From positions 1,922,001-1,986,000 of the forward strand of contig NZ_CP045096.1 in the NCBI RefSeq assembly GCF_009184865.1: a stretch of DNA of 64,000 bases, read 5' to 3'. The position numbers and the translations under genes were made by a program. The notes under the pieces were generated by a model. That model saw only the letters and a program-made list of their open reading frames with translations. It was not told where the DNA came from and did no database searches. This DNA is from Streptomyces phaeolivaceus (GTDB lineage: Bacteria; Actinomycetota; Actinomycetes; Streptomycetales; Streptomycetaceae). Positions within the stretch are counted from its first letter, which is position 1; each line of letters opens with the position of its first letter. This document shows, piece after piece, positions 1-8,739 of this stretch.

Positions 1-2557
1 TCTCCCCGTTCCGCTCCACTCGCATGGTGAAGCCCGAGCGCCAGATGTGGGTGCCGAGTTGCTCGGCCACGTCCACGTCGTCGGCCTGGAGGTAGAGCCG
101 TACTCTGGTGCCGCCTCCGGGCTGTGCGTCCTCGCTTCTGCGGATCCTGAAGAGGCTGCCGCTGGACGCGATGTCCACCCGCAGTCCGCCGCCGGTCTCC
201 GCGCGCCCGTACTCGTCGGTGGCGCGGGTCCAGATGCTGATCTCGTCGGCGAGCATGAAATAGCTGAAGACGCCGATGCCGAAACGGCTGTTGGGGTAGA
301 TCCTCAGGTTCGGGTCCGCCCGGCGCCACGCGGCCTGCTCCCGGCGGTACTCACGGGACTGCTCGAAGCGGCGGCCGGCCCGGGAGAAGGTGCCGTGCAG
401 GGTCTCGTGTCCCATGCCGACGCCGTTGTCCTCGCACTCGACGTAGGGCCGGCCCTGCTCGTCGGTGCCCTGGCGGAAGACGATCTCGCCAGACCAGGTG
501 TGCGGGATGGTCCGGGCGGCCTCACCGTAGGAGAGCCGGGCCTGTCGGTAGCGGCAGGCGTCCAGCGCGTTCTGGTAGAGCTCGCGCAGGGCGAGCGCGC
601 GGTCGCCGTAGAGGCGGGTGCCCATGAGGAGTTCACGCATCTCGTCCTCGGCGAGACCGAAGCGCATCAGCGGCACTCCATAGGCGTCGCCCTTGGTCAG
701 CACGTCGTACTGGGGGCGCAGTCTGCGGCAGGTGACCCGGTCGGGCAGATGGGCCAGGAGGTCGGTGGGCCCGCTCGGGACGATGTGCTGCCGGATGTTC
801 TGGACCGCGTCGTCGGCCCACTTCGTCAAGGTCTCCAGACCCGCGTGGACCGCCGGATGCGGGCAGGCGAGATCCAGGTCGAGTTCCTCGCCGCGCAGAC
901 CACGGACCCAGTGCGACTGCCGTACGGCTTCGACGGCCTGGGACGGGTGCAGGCCGTCCGTGATGCCGACGTTGTCGACCAGGACACCGGGGAGCTGACG
1001 CAGATCCACTCCGAGCAGGCCCGCGACGCCGATCAGCCAGGACAGCTCGCGGGGGCGCCAGCGCTCCGACGTACCGTCCGGGCGGACAACCTCGTCCAGG
1101 CGCCAGCGGGAGTCGACCGGTATCCGCTCCCCCTGGAAGGGCTGGCTGGGCACCACGGCGGTCTGGCGGCAGACGCGCACCAGTTCGTCGGTGAGCTCCC
1201 CGATCCGGGCCGGTGTCGCGGAGGCCCCGATGATCACCTTCGCGAGAGGGGCGAGGAGTTGGGGTGCGTAGGCGTCCAACAGCTCTTCCTTGGCGCCCAC
1301 ATGCCGGTGCAGGAGCCAGGCCGCGACGGCCTCGGCGTCCTCCTCGCGCTCGCGCCCGGCCAACTCCCGCCCCTTGCGCCGGAGCAGGGAGTGCGCCGCG
1401 AACGTGTGCTCCAGATCGACCCGTTCCGGTTCCCTGCCCGCGTCGCCGGTGGCCGGATCGAGCTGGAAGGGGTCGACGGCGGCCATGTCCTTGATCCCCA
1501 TGGCGTACACCGCCTCCCGTACGAAGGGGGCGGCGGCCAGCGCCGCGAACTCGCCGCCGTCGAGGAGAGGCCCGCCCCGGGTCTGTGAGGGGGCGAGCAG
1601 GGGCCGCAGACCCCGCGTCAGCACCCGTACGGGGTAGTCGTCGTCCGCCCAGGGGTCGGGCACCCCGGCCAGGGCGCCCGCGCGCCACTTCGCGCACTCT
1701 CCGGTCAACCGGACCAGCGCCGCCTGGAGTTCCTCACGGCGCCGGTCGTCGCAGGCGACGGCTTCCCACAGTTCCGGGTCACGGACCGCGACCGTCCACT
1801 CCTCCTGGAGGGTGCGTCCGGCGCAGAGCTCCACCTCGTGGACGGGGACGGGGCCGGTCGGCGGGTAGTGCGGCCGTGGCGTCTGCTTCTGCCGGGCCGC
1901 ACGGGCGAACTCCGCCGTCCTGCGGGTGGTGTGGGCGACGACCTCGGCGAACGTGCGCGGCGAGGTGTCGACGTGCAGCGCGTCCGCGAGCGCGCGGGAG
2001 AAATGGCTGCCGAGTTCCTCGTCGGTTCCACAGGTCTGCCCGGAGTCGCAGCCGAACAGGACGGCGACCCGCTCCAGCCCGGCCGGGAACGTCGTCCCCC
2101 GGCCGCCGGAGGACGGGCCGCCGGCGCCGTCGCGGCAGGCGTCGACGGTGAGCAGCACCGCGTCGGCACGGCAGCCCTTCAACAGCTTGACCAGGTCGAG
2201 CGGGATGAGGCTGTCGACGTCGACCTCGGGGGGTGTGGTCCCCCAGGTCAACTGGGCGTCCGTGGGCACGAGATGATCCGCGCCGGCCACCGACAGACCG
2301 TGCCCGGTGAAGTGGACGAGTACGGTGGCGTCCTCCGGTGCCGTGGCGCAGACCCGGCTGACGGCGCTGAGGATCCGTGAGCGCCCGGCGGATTCGCTCG
2401 CGGTCGCTCCTATGACTTCGACGCTGTAGCCGGAGGAGCGCAGTGCCGTGCTCATCAACTCGACGTCGCGACCGATGGTGTCCGTCAGATCCGCGAAACG
2501 GTCGGAGAGTTCGTACTGCGGGACCGCCACGATCAGCGCACGCCTGTTCTCCCCCAT
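1..2557 (-). CDS. Caspase-like protease fused to Hsp90-type GHKL ATPase (3' part outside window)
   Basis: 852 codons are visible; the gene is still open at base 1. Start is ATG at 2557 (MGENRRALIVAVPQY, a typical caspase-fold first strand). The N-terminal ~230 residues look like a peptidase C14 domain: His86 in VHFTGHG and Cys141 in VDACRDG form the expected dyad. A mostly helical middle (about 230-640) is unrecognised. Near residue 659 comes a GHKL ATPase: N-box ELYQNALDA (Glu659, Asn663, Asp666), D-box EDNGVGMG (Asp710) and glycine lid FGIGVFSYFMLADE (about 758-771), closest in look to Hsp90 rather than histidine kinases. By family knowledge such caspase/ATPase fusions are linked to bacterial conflict and regulated cell-death systems; that role here is inference. 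It is transcribed away from the exonuclease at 2733. Partners to the left cannot be seen. Confidence 0.85.
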   Translation of the reverse strand, partial: MGENRRALIVAVPQYELSDRFADLTDTIGRDVELMSTALRSSGYSVEVIGATASESAGRSRILSAVSRVCATAPEDATVLVHFTGHGLSVAGADHLVPTDAQLTWGTTPPEVDVDSLIPLDLVKLLKGCRADAVLLTVDACRDGAGGPSSGGRGTTFPAGLERVAVLFGCDSGQTCGTDEELGSHFSRALADALHVDTSPRTFAEVVAHTTRRTAEFARAARQKQTPRPHYPPTGPVPVHEVELCAGRTLQEEWTVAVRDPELWEAVACDDRRREELQAALVRLTGECAKWRAGALAGVPDPWADDDYPVRVLTRGLRPLLAPSQTRGGPLLDGGEFAALAAAPFVREAVYAMGIKDMAAVDPFQLDPATGDAGREPERVDLEHTFAAHSLLRRKGRELAGREREEDAEAVAAWLLHRHVGAKEELLDAYAPQLLAPLAKVIIGASATPARIGELTDELVRVCRQTAVVPSQPFQGERIPVDSRWRLDEVVRPDGTSERWRPRELSWLIGVAGLLGVDLRQLPGVLVDNVGITDGLHPSQAVEAVRQSHWVRGLRGEELDLDLACPHPAVHAGLETLTKWADDAVQNIRQHIVPSGPTDLLAHLPDRVTCRRLRPQYDVLTKGDAYGVPLMRFGLAEDEMRELLMGTRLYGDRALALRELYQNALDACRYRQARLSYGEAARTIPHTWSGEIVFRQGTDEQGRPYVECEDNGVGMGHETLHGTFSRAGRRFEQSREYRREQAAWRRADPNLRIYPNSRFGIGVFSYFMLADEISIWTRATDEYGRAETGGGLRVDIASSGSLFRIRRSEDAQPGGGTRVRLYLQADDVDVAEQLGTHIWRSGFTMRVERNGE

Positions 2558-2732
2558 ACCCCGTGACCCCGTACCTCTCGTCCGGCCCCTGCGCGACACA
2601 GGTCAGAATGGCACAGAGGGGGTTTTCTGACATCCTGTTGGGAACGTTCTCGATGCCGGGGTGAGGGCGTGCCGGCCCGGCGCCACGGTCCGAGGCCGAC
2701 TGTGTCAGTCCCGGCCCGTATCCTCATGGACC

Positions 2733-3743
2733 ATGCTCGAAGACCACACGACCGCAGCGTCGCAAGCGCCTTGGCCGGCCGGGTATCCGCAGGGGTACGC
2801 GGTCGTGGACGTGGAGACGACCGGGCTGGCCCGGGACGACCGGATAATCTCGGCGGCCGTGTACAGACTGGACGCGCGGGGCGAGGTCGAGGACCACTGG
2901 TACACGTTGGTCAATCCTGAGCGCGATCCGGGACCGGTGTGGATCCACGGGCTGACGAGTGAGGTGCTCGAAGGGGCGCCCCTCTTCAAGGAGATCGCGG
3001 AGGAGTTCGCGTCCCGGCTCGCGGACCGCGTCCTCGTCGCGCACAACGCGGTGTTCGACTGGTCGATGATCGCCCGGGAGTACGCGCGCGCGGAGACCGA
3101 GGCGCCGGTGCGGCAGCGGCTGTGCACGATCGCGCTGTCGAAGGAACTGGCGTTGCCGCTGCCCAACCACAAGCTGGAGTCGCTGGCGGCGCACTTCGGG
3201 GTCGTGCAGCAGCGTGCGCACCACGCGTTGGACGACGCGCGGGTGCTGGCGGAGGCGTTCCGGCCGAGTCTGCGGGTCGCCGCGGCGAGCGGTGTACGGC
3301 TGCCGCTGCACGAGTGCCGGCCGCTGACCGAGTGGCGGGACGGCCCCGCCGCGCCCCGGATCGGGCAGCAGGCGGGGCACGGCGGTGGCTATGGGGGCGG
3401 CTACGGCTCGTATCGGCCCACCAGTTGGCGGCCCTCGCGGAAGCGGCCCGCGTGCCCGTATCCCAACCCGGGGCGGTACGAGGACGGCAAGCCGCTCAAG
3501 CAGGGGATGCGGGTCGCCTTCTCCGGGGACACGTCGATCGAACGGGATCTGCTGGAGGACCGCGCGATCGAGGCCGGGCTGCATGTCGCGACGAGTCTGT
3601 CCCGGGTGACGAGTCTGCTGGTGACCAACGACCCGGACTCGAACACGTCGAAGGTGGTCAAGGCCCGGCAGTACGGAACACCGGTAGTGGACGAGGCGGG
3701 GTTCGGGCAGTTGCTCCGCGATGTGGAGCCCGCGGACGAGTGA
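2733..3743 (+). CDS. DEDDh-family 3'-5' exonuclease with C-terminal BRCT domain
   Basis: 336 aa. The N-terminal DnaQ/RNase T fold has the three exonuclease motifs: Exo I DVETTG (about residue 27), Exo II VAHNAVFDW (about 108) and Exo III HHALDDARV (about 164), giving a DEDDh active site. After a Gly/Tyr-rich linker (GGGYGGGYG), a BRCT domain follows (about 255-330, GMRVAFSGDT... SLLVTND), as in NAD-dependent DNA ligase. The expected role is proofreading or repair trimming of DNA in the cytoplasm. Start is ATG 2733; an in-frame ATG at 2661 would add 24 residues unlike the family. It is divergent from the caspase/ATPase gene with 175 bp between them. Confidence 0.9.
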   Translation: MLEDHTTAASQAPWPAGYPQGYAVVDVETTGLARDDRIISAAVYRLDARGEVEDHWYTLVNPERDPGPVWIHGLTSEVLEGAPLFKEIAEEFASRLADRVLVAHNAVFDWSMIAREYARAETEAPVRQRLCTIALSKELALPLPNHKLESLAAHFGVVQQRAHHALDDARVLAEAFRPSLRVAAASGVRLPLHECRPLTEWRDGPAAPRIGQQAGHGGGYGGGYGSYRPTSWRPSRKRPACPYPNPGRYEDGKPLKQGMRVAFSGDTSIERDLLEDRAIEAGLHVATSLSRVTSLLVTNDPDSNTSKVVKARQYGTPVVDEAGFGQLLRDVEPADE

Positions 3744-3859
3744 GGGGGCGGGCGCGCGGCGGGAGGTGTGAGCGGCTGGTGAGTCGTTCTGGGTGATTGG
3801 CACGCGACTCGCCCGGCACCCTCTCGCCCGCACCGTGCCGACGGCTCACCCTGTGGCGC

Positions 3860-4105
3860 ATGGCGAGATGCGAAGTTTGCGGCAATGACTACGGAATGAC
3901 CTTCGAGGTCCACGCGCAGGGCGCGGTGCACGTCTTCGACTGCTTCTCCTGCGCGATCCACCGCATGGCCCCCATCTGCGAGCACTGCCGGGTGCAGATC
4001 ATCGGCCAGGGCGTCGAGGTCGAGGGCCACTGGTACTGCGGCGCCCACTGCGCACGGGCCGAGGGGAAGGTGGGGATCGTCGACAAAGTCGGAGGTGACG
4101 CGTGA
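3860..4105 (+). CDS. Small zinc-binding protein of unknown function
   Basis: 81 aa with four cysteine pairs: C4-x2-C7, C28-x2-C31, C40-x2-C43 and C60-x3-C64 (H63 between). The spacing suggests two zinc-ribbon or LIM-like knuckles. The middle repeats the pattern of a treble-clef (CEHCRVQIIG ... GHWYCGAHC). No catalytic motif is visible. Start ATG 3860 places the first cysteine pair at the N-terminus; the longer start at 3797 adds residues without cysteines. Function unknown; plausible as a structural Zn protein or nucleic-acid or protein-binding adaptor. Not clearly in an operon: 116 bp after the exonuclease. Confidence 0.7.
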   Translation: MARCEVCGNDYGMTFEVHAQGAVHVFDCFSCAIHRMAPICEHCRVQIIGQGVEVEGHWYCGAHCARAEGKVGIVDKVGGDA

Positions 4106-4299
4106 CCGCCTCGGCCGAATCGTCGTTGCCCGTGCCGCCGTGGCAGCGCGAGAGATCTTGTCCCCGCCGATGCGGGGGCGGCCCGCGGTAGACCCCACGC
4201 CCGTACAAGTCGGTTGCGTGCTCTCCGCGTCCGCGGAGGTGACCGCCCCCGGTGGGACCCTCCCGCCGGGGGCCGAATCGCGCGAGGTACGGTCAGTGG

Positions 4300-5109
4300 G
4301 TGTACCGCTTCCTGTTGTCCCGGCAGTGGGTGATCCTCACTCTGCTCGCGCTCGTCCTGGTCCCGACCATGGTCAGGCTGGGTGTTTGGCAGATGCATCG
4401 GTATGAGGAGCGCAGCGCGCGGAATCAGCTCGTCGCCGACGCGATGGCCGCGAAGCCGGTGCCCGTGGAGGGGCTGACGTCCCCCGGGCACACCGTCACC
4501 AGCGCCGAGCGCTACCGCACGGTGACCGCGAAGGGGCACTTCGACACCGATGACGAGGTCGTCGTACGCCGTCGGGTCAACGCCGACGACGAGGTCGGCT
4601 TCCACGTCCTGACCCCGTTCGTGCTCGACGACGGCAAGGTGCTGCTCGTCAACCGGGGCTGGATCCCCGCGGACGGCCCGAGTCAGACCGCGTTCCCCGA
4701 GGTCCCCGCGCCGCCCGGCGGCGAGGTCACCGTCACCGGGCGGCTGATGCCCGACGAGACGACCGAGGCCAGCGGTATCAAGGATCTCCAGGGCCTGCCG
4801 GACCGGCAGATCATGCTGATCGACAGCGAGCGGGAGGCGGACCGCCTCGGCGTCCAGGTGCTCGGCGGCTATCTCGCGCAGACGGCGCCCGAGCCCAAGG
4901 GCGACACCCCGGAACAGCTCGACAGCCCCGGCAACGAGAACGCCGCGCTGAACTACGCCTACGCCCTTCAGTGGTGGCTCTTCGCCCTCGGAGTCCCCGT
5001 CGGTTACGTCATCCTCGTCCGCCGTGAGCGCCGCGACCGCGCGGAGGCGGAGGCCACCGCGCAGGCGGAGGAAGAAGACGAGAAGGAGACGGCGGCCTCT
5101 CCGGCCTAG
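4300..5109 (+). CDS. SURF1-family cytochrome c oxidase assembly protein
   Basis: 269 aa. SURF1 proteins help insert heme into the aa3-type terminal oxidase. There is an N-terminal membrane helix (about 10-30, QWVILTLLALVLVPTMV) followed by the conserved GVWQMHRYEER, and a C-terminal helix (about 228-248, WWLFALGVPVGYVILV), with an extracytoplasmic domain containing VLLVNRGWIP between them, the usual SURF1 topology. I chose GTG 4300 because the family begins with YRFLLSRQWV; ATG 4252 in frame would add a 16-residue basic leader. The C-terminus is a charged Glu-rich tail. It converges on the next gene with 38 bp between the stops. Confidence 0.88.
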   Translation: MYRFLLSRQWVILTLLALVLVPTMVRLGVWQMHRYEERSARNQLVADAMAAKPVPVEGLTSPGHTVTSAERYRTVTAKGHFDTDDEVVVRRRVNADDEVGFHVLTPFVLDDGKVLLVNRGWIPADGPSQTAFPEVPAPPGGEVTVTGRLMPDETTEASGIKDLQGLPDRQIMLIDSEREADRLGVQVLGGYLAQTAPEPKGDTPEQLDSPGNENAALNYAYALQWWLFALGVPVGYVILVRRERRDRAEAEATAQAEEEDEKETAASPA

Positions 5110-5110
5110 T

Positions 5111-5150
5111 CCGGTCAGACGGCCTCACTACCGGTCAGACGGCCTCGCTA
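5111..5150. repeat. 20-bp tandem duplication at a convergent gene junction
   Basis: Two copies, 5111-5130 and 5131-5150, of CCGGTCAGACGGCCTC(A/G)CTA differing at one base. The second copy includes the stop codon of the opposing hypothetical gene (stop at 5148-5150). The duplication fills the whole gap after the SURF1 gene. Confidence 0.8.
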
Positions 5151-6104
5151 TCGGCCGCGGTCCGCCGTCGATCGGTCCCGCCAGTACGCGAACGTGCGTT
5201 CCGGCTCGGGAAGCAGGTTCCAGGGGTGGCGTGTCATATGGCGGCCGAGGCGTCGGAAGACGGGGGCCGCCTCGGCCGGGCGGTGGGCGCGGGTCAGGGC
5301 GAAGGCGAGGATGTTGAGGTCGGTGACGGCTTCGGCGTGCGGTGCGGTGTCGGCGTCGAACCAGGCCTTGAGCGCGAGGTCGATCTCGTGGACGGCGCGG
5401 GGCTCGTTCCAGTTGCCGCCGCCCGAGCCGAGGGCGTCGAGGGGTGTCGTCTCCTGACGGTGGGCCATGAGTTCGACGCGGGCCGCCACGGGGAGCAGGG
5501 CGAGCGGGGAGCCGTGCGGTGCGCGGGCGGCGGCCTGCCAGGCGAAGTCCATCATGTCGGGGACCGTGCCGTGGCCGCGCGGGGACAGATGGCGCAGGAG
5601 CCGGTGGTACGAGGTCCGGAGCCAGGGAGCCCGGTTGACGGCCTCGGTCCAGACGGGGACCGCGTCCTTGACGGGTACGGCGCAGGTGTACATCAGGGAC
5701 AGCAGGGCCAGCCAGGGTGTGGGGTCCTCCGGGCAGGCCTCGGCGGCGCGGAGGCAGATGTGTTCGGCGTGGCGGACCGCGCCGTGGTCGGTGGCGGGGG
5801 TGCGGTGCGACGCGACGAAGGCGCGCAGGGTGAGGGCGTCGCCGTCGGTCGGGCGGTCGGTGGTCCAGCGTTGCGGGACGGCGGTGGGGAGGTGCTCCGC
5901 CAGGACGGTCAGGCGGTGGGCTCGGCGGTCCCAGTCCCGGCCGGTGGTGCGCAGGAGGGTGGCGACCGGTTCCCATGGGGGGCGGGTGCGGCCCGCGCCG
6001 AGGCCGTGGAGCTGTTGGGTGGGGCGGAGTTCGTCGAGGGTTCTGCGCAGTGCGTCGTCGTCGAGTTCGGGGCGGATCAGGAGGGCGGGGCGGCGTATCG
6101 GCAT
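5148..6104 (-). CDS. Hypothetical helical-repeat protein
   Basis: 318 aa, predicted cytoplasmic and almost all helical. I do not recognise a named family. The repeated pattern of paired amphipathic helices (for example HAEHICLRAAEACPEDPTPWL, then DAVPVWTEAVNRAPWLRTSYH) looks like TPR or Sel1-type repeats, suggesting a protein-binding scaffold. Start ATG 6104 (MPIRRPALLIRPELDDD) follows low-complexity Pro/His/Thr-coding sequence that I regard as the leader. That leader contains G-rich pentamers and a very long palindrome (6147-6257). Confidence 0.6.
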   Translation of the reverse strand: MPIRRPALLIRPELDDDALRRTLDELRPTQQLHGLGAGRTRPPWEPVATLLRTTGRDWDRRAHRLTVLAEHLPTAVPQRWTTDRPTDGDALTLRAFVASHRTPATDHGAVRHAEHICLRAAEACPEDPTPWLALLSLMYTCAVPVKDAVPVWTEAVNRAPWLRTSYHRLLRHLSPRGHGTVPDMMDFAWQAAARAPHGSPLALLPVAARVELMAHRQETTPLDALGSGGGNWNEPRAVHEIDLALKAWFDADTAPHAEAVTDLNILAFALTRAHRPAEAAPVFRRLGRHMTRHPWNLLPEPERTFAYWRDRSTADRGR

Positions 6105-6146
6105 CTCTGGATCCGGGTCGGGGGTGGGGTGGAGTGGGGTGGGGTG

Positions 6147-6257
6147 GGGTGTGTTGTCGGGTGCGGGTCGGTGGGGCTTCTCGCGCAGTTCCCCGCGCCC
6201 CTGAAAAGCCGGGGCTGCGCGACCAGCCCCCACTCGCCCGCACCCGACAACACACCC
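6147..6257. repeat. 111-bp imperfect palindrome with perfect 21-bp outer arms
   Basis: The left arm 6147-6167 (starting GGGTGTGTTGTCGGG) is the exact reverse complement of the right arm 6237-6257. Inside, a second stem pairs GTGGGGCT(T)CTCGCGCAG near 6171-6188 with CTGCGCGACCAGCCCCCAC near 6214-6232, around a core TTCCCCGCGCCCCTGAAAAG. The inner part is the best copy of a dispersed element also found near 11735, 37835, 42419, 48500, 57846 and 61196. It lies downstream of ybdD, where it could act as a terminator, and upstream of the hypothetical gene. Confidence 0.85.
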
Positions 6258-6303
6258 GGGCCGGAACGACTACCCGCAGCCGGAGCGGGGGCGGCCCCGG
6301 CTC

Positions 6304-6492
6304 TCAGCAGCAGCGGCCCTCCGGGTGTTCCTCTCGGTGCAGGGTGCGGAGGATGTCGTACTCCCGTCTCGTCGGGACCGGTGCCGACGGATGGTGTCGG
6401 CGGTGGCGGTCGCAATAGCGGTCGTACTCGGCTTCGCCGGTGAGTTCCCGGAGGTACCAGCGGACCCCGCGCACCCAGTTCCGGGCGGTCAC
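6304..6492 (-). CDS. YbdD/YjiX family small protein
   Basis: 62 aa of the YbdD/YjiX (DUF466) type: WVRGVRWYLRELTGEAEYDRYCDRH and PTRREYDILRT. These short cytoplasmic proteins are nearly always encoded directly after CstA-type pyruvate/peptide transporters and are thought to support their function. Its ATG overlaps the stop of cstA (ATGA, 6489-6492), so translation is coupled. It ends in a CC dipeptide after HPEGR. Confidence 0.88.
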   Translation of the reverse strand: MTARNWVRGVRWYLRELTGEAEYDRYCDRHRRHHPSAPVPTRREYDILRTLHREEHPEGRCC

Positions 6493-8651
6493 TTTCCGGC
6501 CCCCACCAGCTCCTTCTCGGAGCCCTCCGCGTCGATGCGGGACTCGACGTACGGGGCCTCGGTCGACGGGAGCGGGGCCGGGGAGCGTACGGCGCGGACG
6601 CAGACGACGGCGCAGTTGATCAGGACCGTGAGGACCAGCAGCAGGAAGATCGCCATGATCACGCCGTCGACGGTGTTGTTGGTGACGATCGTGTGCATGT
6701 CGTCCATGTTCGTGGCGCCCGGCAGGAGTTCGCCCCTGTCGATGGCCGCCGCGTACTTGTCACGGAGGGCGAAGAAGCCGATGGCCGGGTTGTCGGAGAA
6801 GATCTTCTGCCAGCCGGCGGTGAAGGTGACGGCCACGTCCCAGGCCAGCGGGATGCCGGTGACCCAGGCCCAGCGCAGCTTGCCCGACTTGATCAGGACC
6901 GTCGTCGTCACGGCAAGGGCGACCGCGGCGAGCAGCTGGTTGGCGATGCCGAAGAGCGGGAACAGCTGCTTGATTCCGCCGAGGGGGTCGGTGACACCGG
7001 CGTAGAGGAAGTAGCCCCAGGCGCCGACGACCAGGGCGCTGGTGATCCAGATGCCGGGCTTCCAGGTGACGCGGCCGATCGGCTTCCAGACGTTGCCCAG
7101 CATGTCCTGGAGCATGAAGCGGCCCACGCGGGTGCCGGCGTCCACCGTGGTGAGGATGAAGAGGGCCTCGAACATGATGGCGAAGTGGTACCAGAAGGCC
7201 TTCATCCCGGCGCCGCCGAAGACCCCGGCGAAGATCTCCGACATGCCGACGGCCAGGGTGGGCGCGCCGCCGGAGCGGCCGACGAGGGTCTCCTCCTCGA
7301 CGGCCTTGGCCGCCGCGGTGAGCTGTTCCGGGGTGATGGTGAAGCCGAGGTTCTTGACCGCCTCGGCGGCGGTGTCGACGGTCGGGCCGAGCAGCGCGGC
7401 CGGGGAGTTCATGGCGTAGAACAGGCCGGGTTCGAGGACGCAGGCGGCGATCAGGGCCATGACGGCGACGAAGGACTCCGTGAGCATGGAGCCGTAGCCG
7501 ATCATGCGGACCTGGGACTCCTTCTGGATCAGCTTCGGCGTGGTGCCGGAGGAGACCAGGGCGTGGAAGCCGGAGAGCGCGCCGCAGGCGATGGTGATGA
7601 AGAGGAAGGGGAAGAGGGAGCCCGCGAAGACCGGTCCGGCGCCCGTGTGCGCGAACTCGGTGACCGGCTCGGCGCGCAGGTTCGGGGCGGCGACCACGAC
7701 ACCGACGGCCATCAGCGCGATGGTGCCGACCTTCATGAAGGTGGAGAGGTAGTCGCGCGGGGCCAGCAGCATCCACACGGGGAGCACCGAGGCGACGAAG
7801 CCGTAGCCGACCAGGCAGAAGACCAGGGTCTCGGGGCTCCAGACGAAGTACTCGGCGAGCGAGGAGTCCTGGATCCAGCCTCCGCCGACGATGGCCAGCA
7901 GGAGCAGGGCGACGCCGATGAAGCTGGTCTCGACGACCCGGCCGGGGCGCAGATACCGCAGGTAGAAGCCCATGAAGAGGGCGATCGGGATGGTCATGGT
8001 GACCGAGAAGGTGCCCCAGGCGGACTCGGCGAGGGCATTGACGACGACCATCGCGAGGACCGCCAGCAGAATGATCATGATGGCGAAGACACCGATCAGC
8101 GCGGCGGCACCGCCGACCTTGCCGATCTCGTCCCGGGCCATCTGACCGAGGCTCTTGCCGTCCCGGCGCATGGAGAGGAAGAGGACGATCATGTCCTGCA
8201 CCGCACCGGCGAAGATCACGCCCGCGATGATCCAGATGGTGCCCGGCAGATAGCCCATCTGGGCCGCCAGCACCGGGCCGACCAGCGGTCCCGCGCCGGC
8301 GATGGCCGCGAAGTGGTGGCCGAACAACACCCGCTTGTCGGTGGGGTGGTAGTCGACACCGTCTTCGAGGCGTTCGGCCGGGGTCGCCCGGGTGTCGTCG
8401 ACCTGGAGGACCCGGCGGGCGATGAACCGGGAGTAGAAGCGGTAGCCGATCGCATACGAGCCGAGGGCCGCCATGAGCAGCCAGACGGCCGAGATCTCCT
8501 CGCCCCGGGACAGCGCGAGCACGGCCCAGCCGATCGCGCCGACGAGGGCGACGGCTATCCAGAGCGCGAGCGACTTCGGCGACATCTTCTGTGACATAGG
8601 GGATTTCTCCGGCGTCTCGCGCCCGGATTCGGGCATGGCTGAGCTGGACAT
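6489..8651 (-). CDS. cstA: CstA carbon-starvation transporter
   Basis: 720 aa polytopic membrane protein of the CstA family, which takes up pyruvate and possibly peptides when preferred carbon runs out. Family landmarks include RFYSRFIARRVLQVDD, DGVDYHPTDKRVLFGHHFAAIAGAGPLVGPVLAAQMGY split across the first helices, and SGTTPKLI. About 16-18 membrane helices are visible. I chose ATG 8651 because AGGAG lies five bases upstream; ATG 8669 is in frame too. The first ~30 residues are a polar Ser/Glu-rich cytoplasmic tail. Operon order is DUF3311 gene, cstA, ybdD. The 5' leader has an 18-bp tandem duplication. Confidence 0.93.
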   Translation of the reverse strand: MSSSAMPESGRETPEKSPMSQKMSPKSLALWIAVALVGAIGWAVLALSRGEEISAVWLLMAALGSYAIGYRFYSRFIARRVLQVDDTRATPAERLEDGVDYHPTDKRVLFGHHFAAIAGAGPLVGPVLAAQMGYLPGTIWIIAGVIFAGAVQDMIVLFLSMRRDGKSLGQMARDEIGKVGGAAALIGVFAIMIILLAVLAMVVVNALAESAWGTFSVTMTIPIALFMGFYLRYLRPGRVVETSFIGVALLLLAIVGGGWIQDSSLAEYFVWSPETLVFCLVGYGFVASVLPVWMLLAPRDYLSTFMKVGTIALMAVGVVVAAPNLRAEPVTEFAHTGAGPVFAGSLFPFLFITIACGALSGFHALVSSGTTPKLIQKESQVRMIGYGSMLTESFVAVMALIAACVLEPGLFYAMNSPAALLGPTVDTAAEAVKNLGFTITPEQLTAAAKAVEEETLVGRSGGAPTLAVGMSEIFAGVFGGAGMKAFWYHFAIMFEALFILTTVDAGTRVGRFMLQDMLGNVWKPIGRVTWKPGIWITSALVVGAWGYFLYAGVTDPLGGIKQLFPLFGIANQLLAAVALAVTTTVLIKSGKLRWAWVTGIPLAWDVAVTFTAGWQKIFSDNPAIGFFALRDKYAAAIDRGELLPGATNMDDMHTIVTNNTVDGVIMAIFLLLVLTVLINCAVVCVRAVRSPAPLPSTEAPYVESRIDAEGSEKELVGAGK

Positions 8652-8670
8652 GGCGGCTCCTGACATCAAC

Positions 8671-8706
8671 GGGTGTACGGCAGAGGACGGGTGTACGGCA
8701 GAGGAC
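8671..8706. repeat. 18-bp perfect tandem duplication upstream of cstA
   Basis: GGGTGTACGGCAGAGGAC occurs twice head to tail (8671-8688 and 8689-8706), starting 20 bp upstream of the cstA start. A degenerate third copy may follow (GGATGTGAAGCGG). Confidence 0.85.
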
Positions 8707-8739
8707 GGATGTGAAGCGGCGGCGGGGAAGGCGTGCGGC

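Noticed and set aside
4109-4198. 29-codon GTG frame after the zinc protein gene
   Set aside because: Weak start and no family resemblance; a C-rich hairpin may only end the transcript.
6693-8594. 633-codon open frame on the + strand opposite cstA
   Set aside because: It is the reverse complement of the CstA reading frame, with acidic low-complexity content and no motif; typical high-GC antisense frame.
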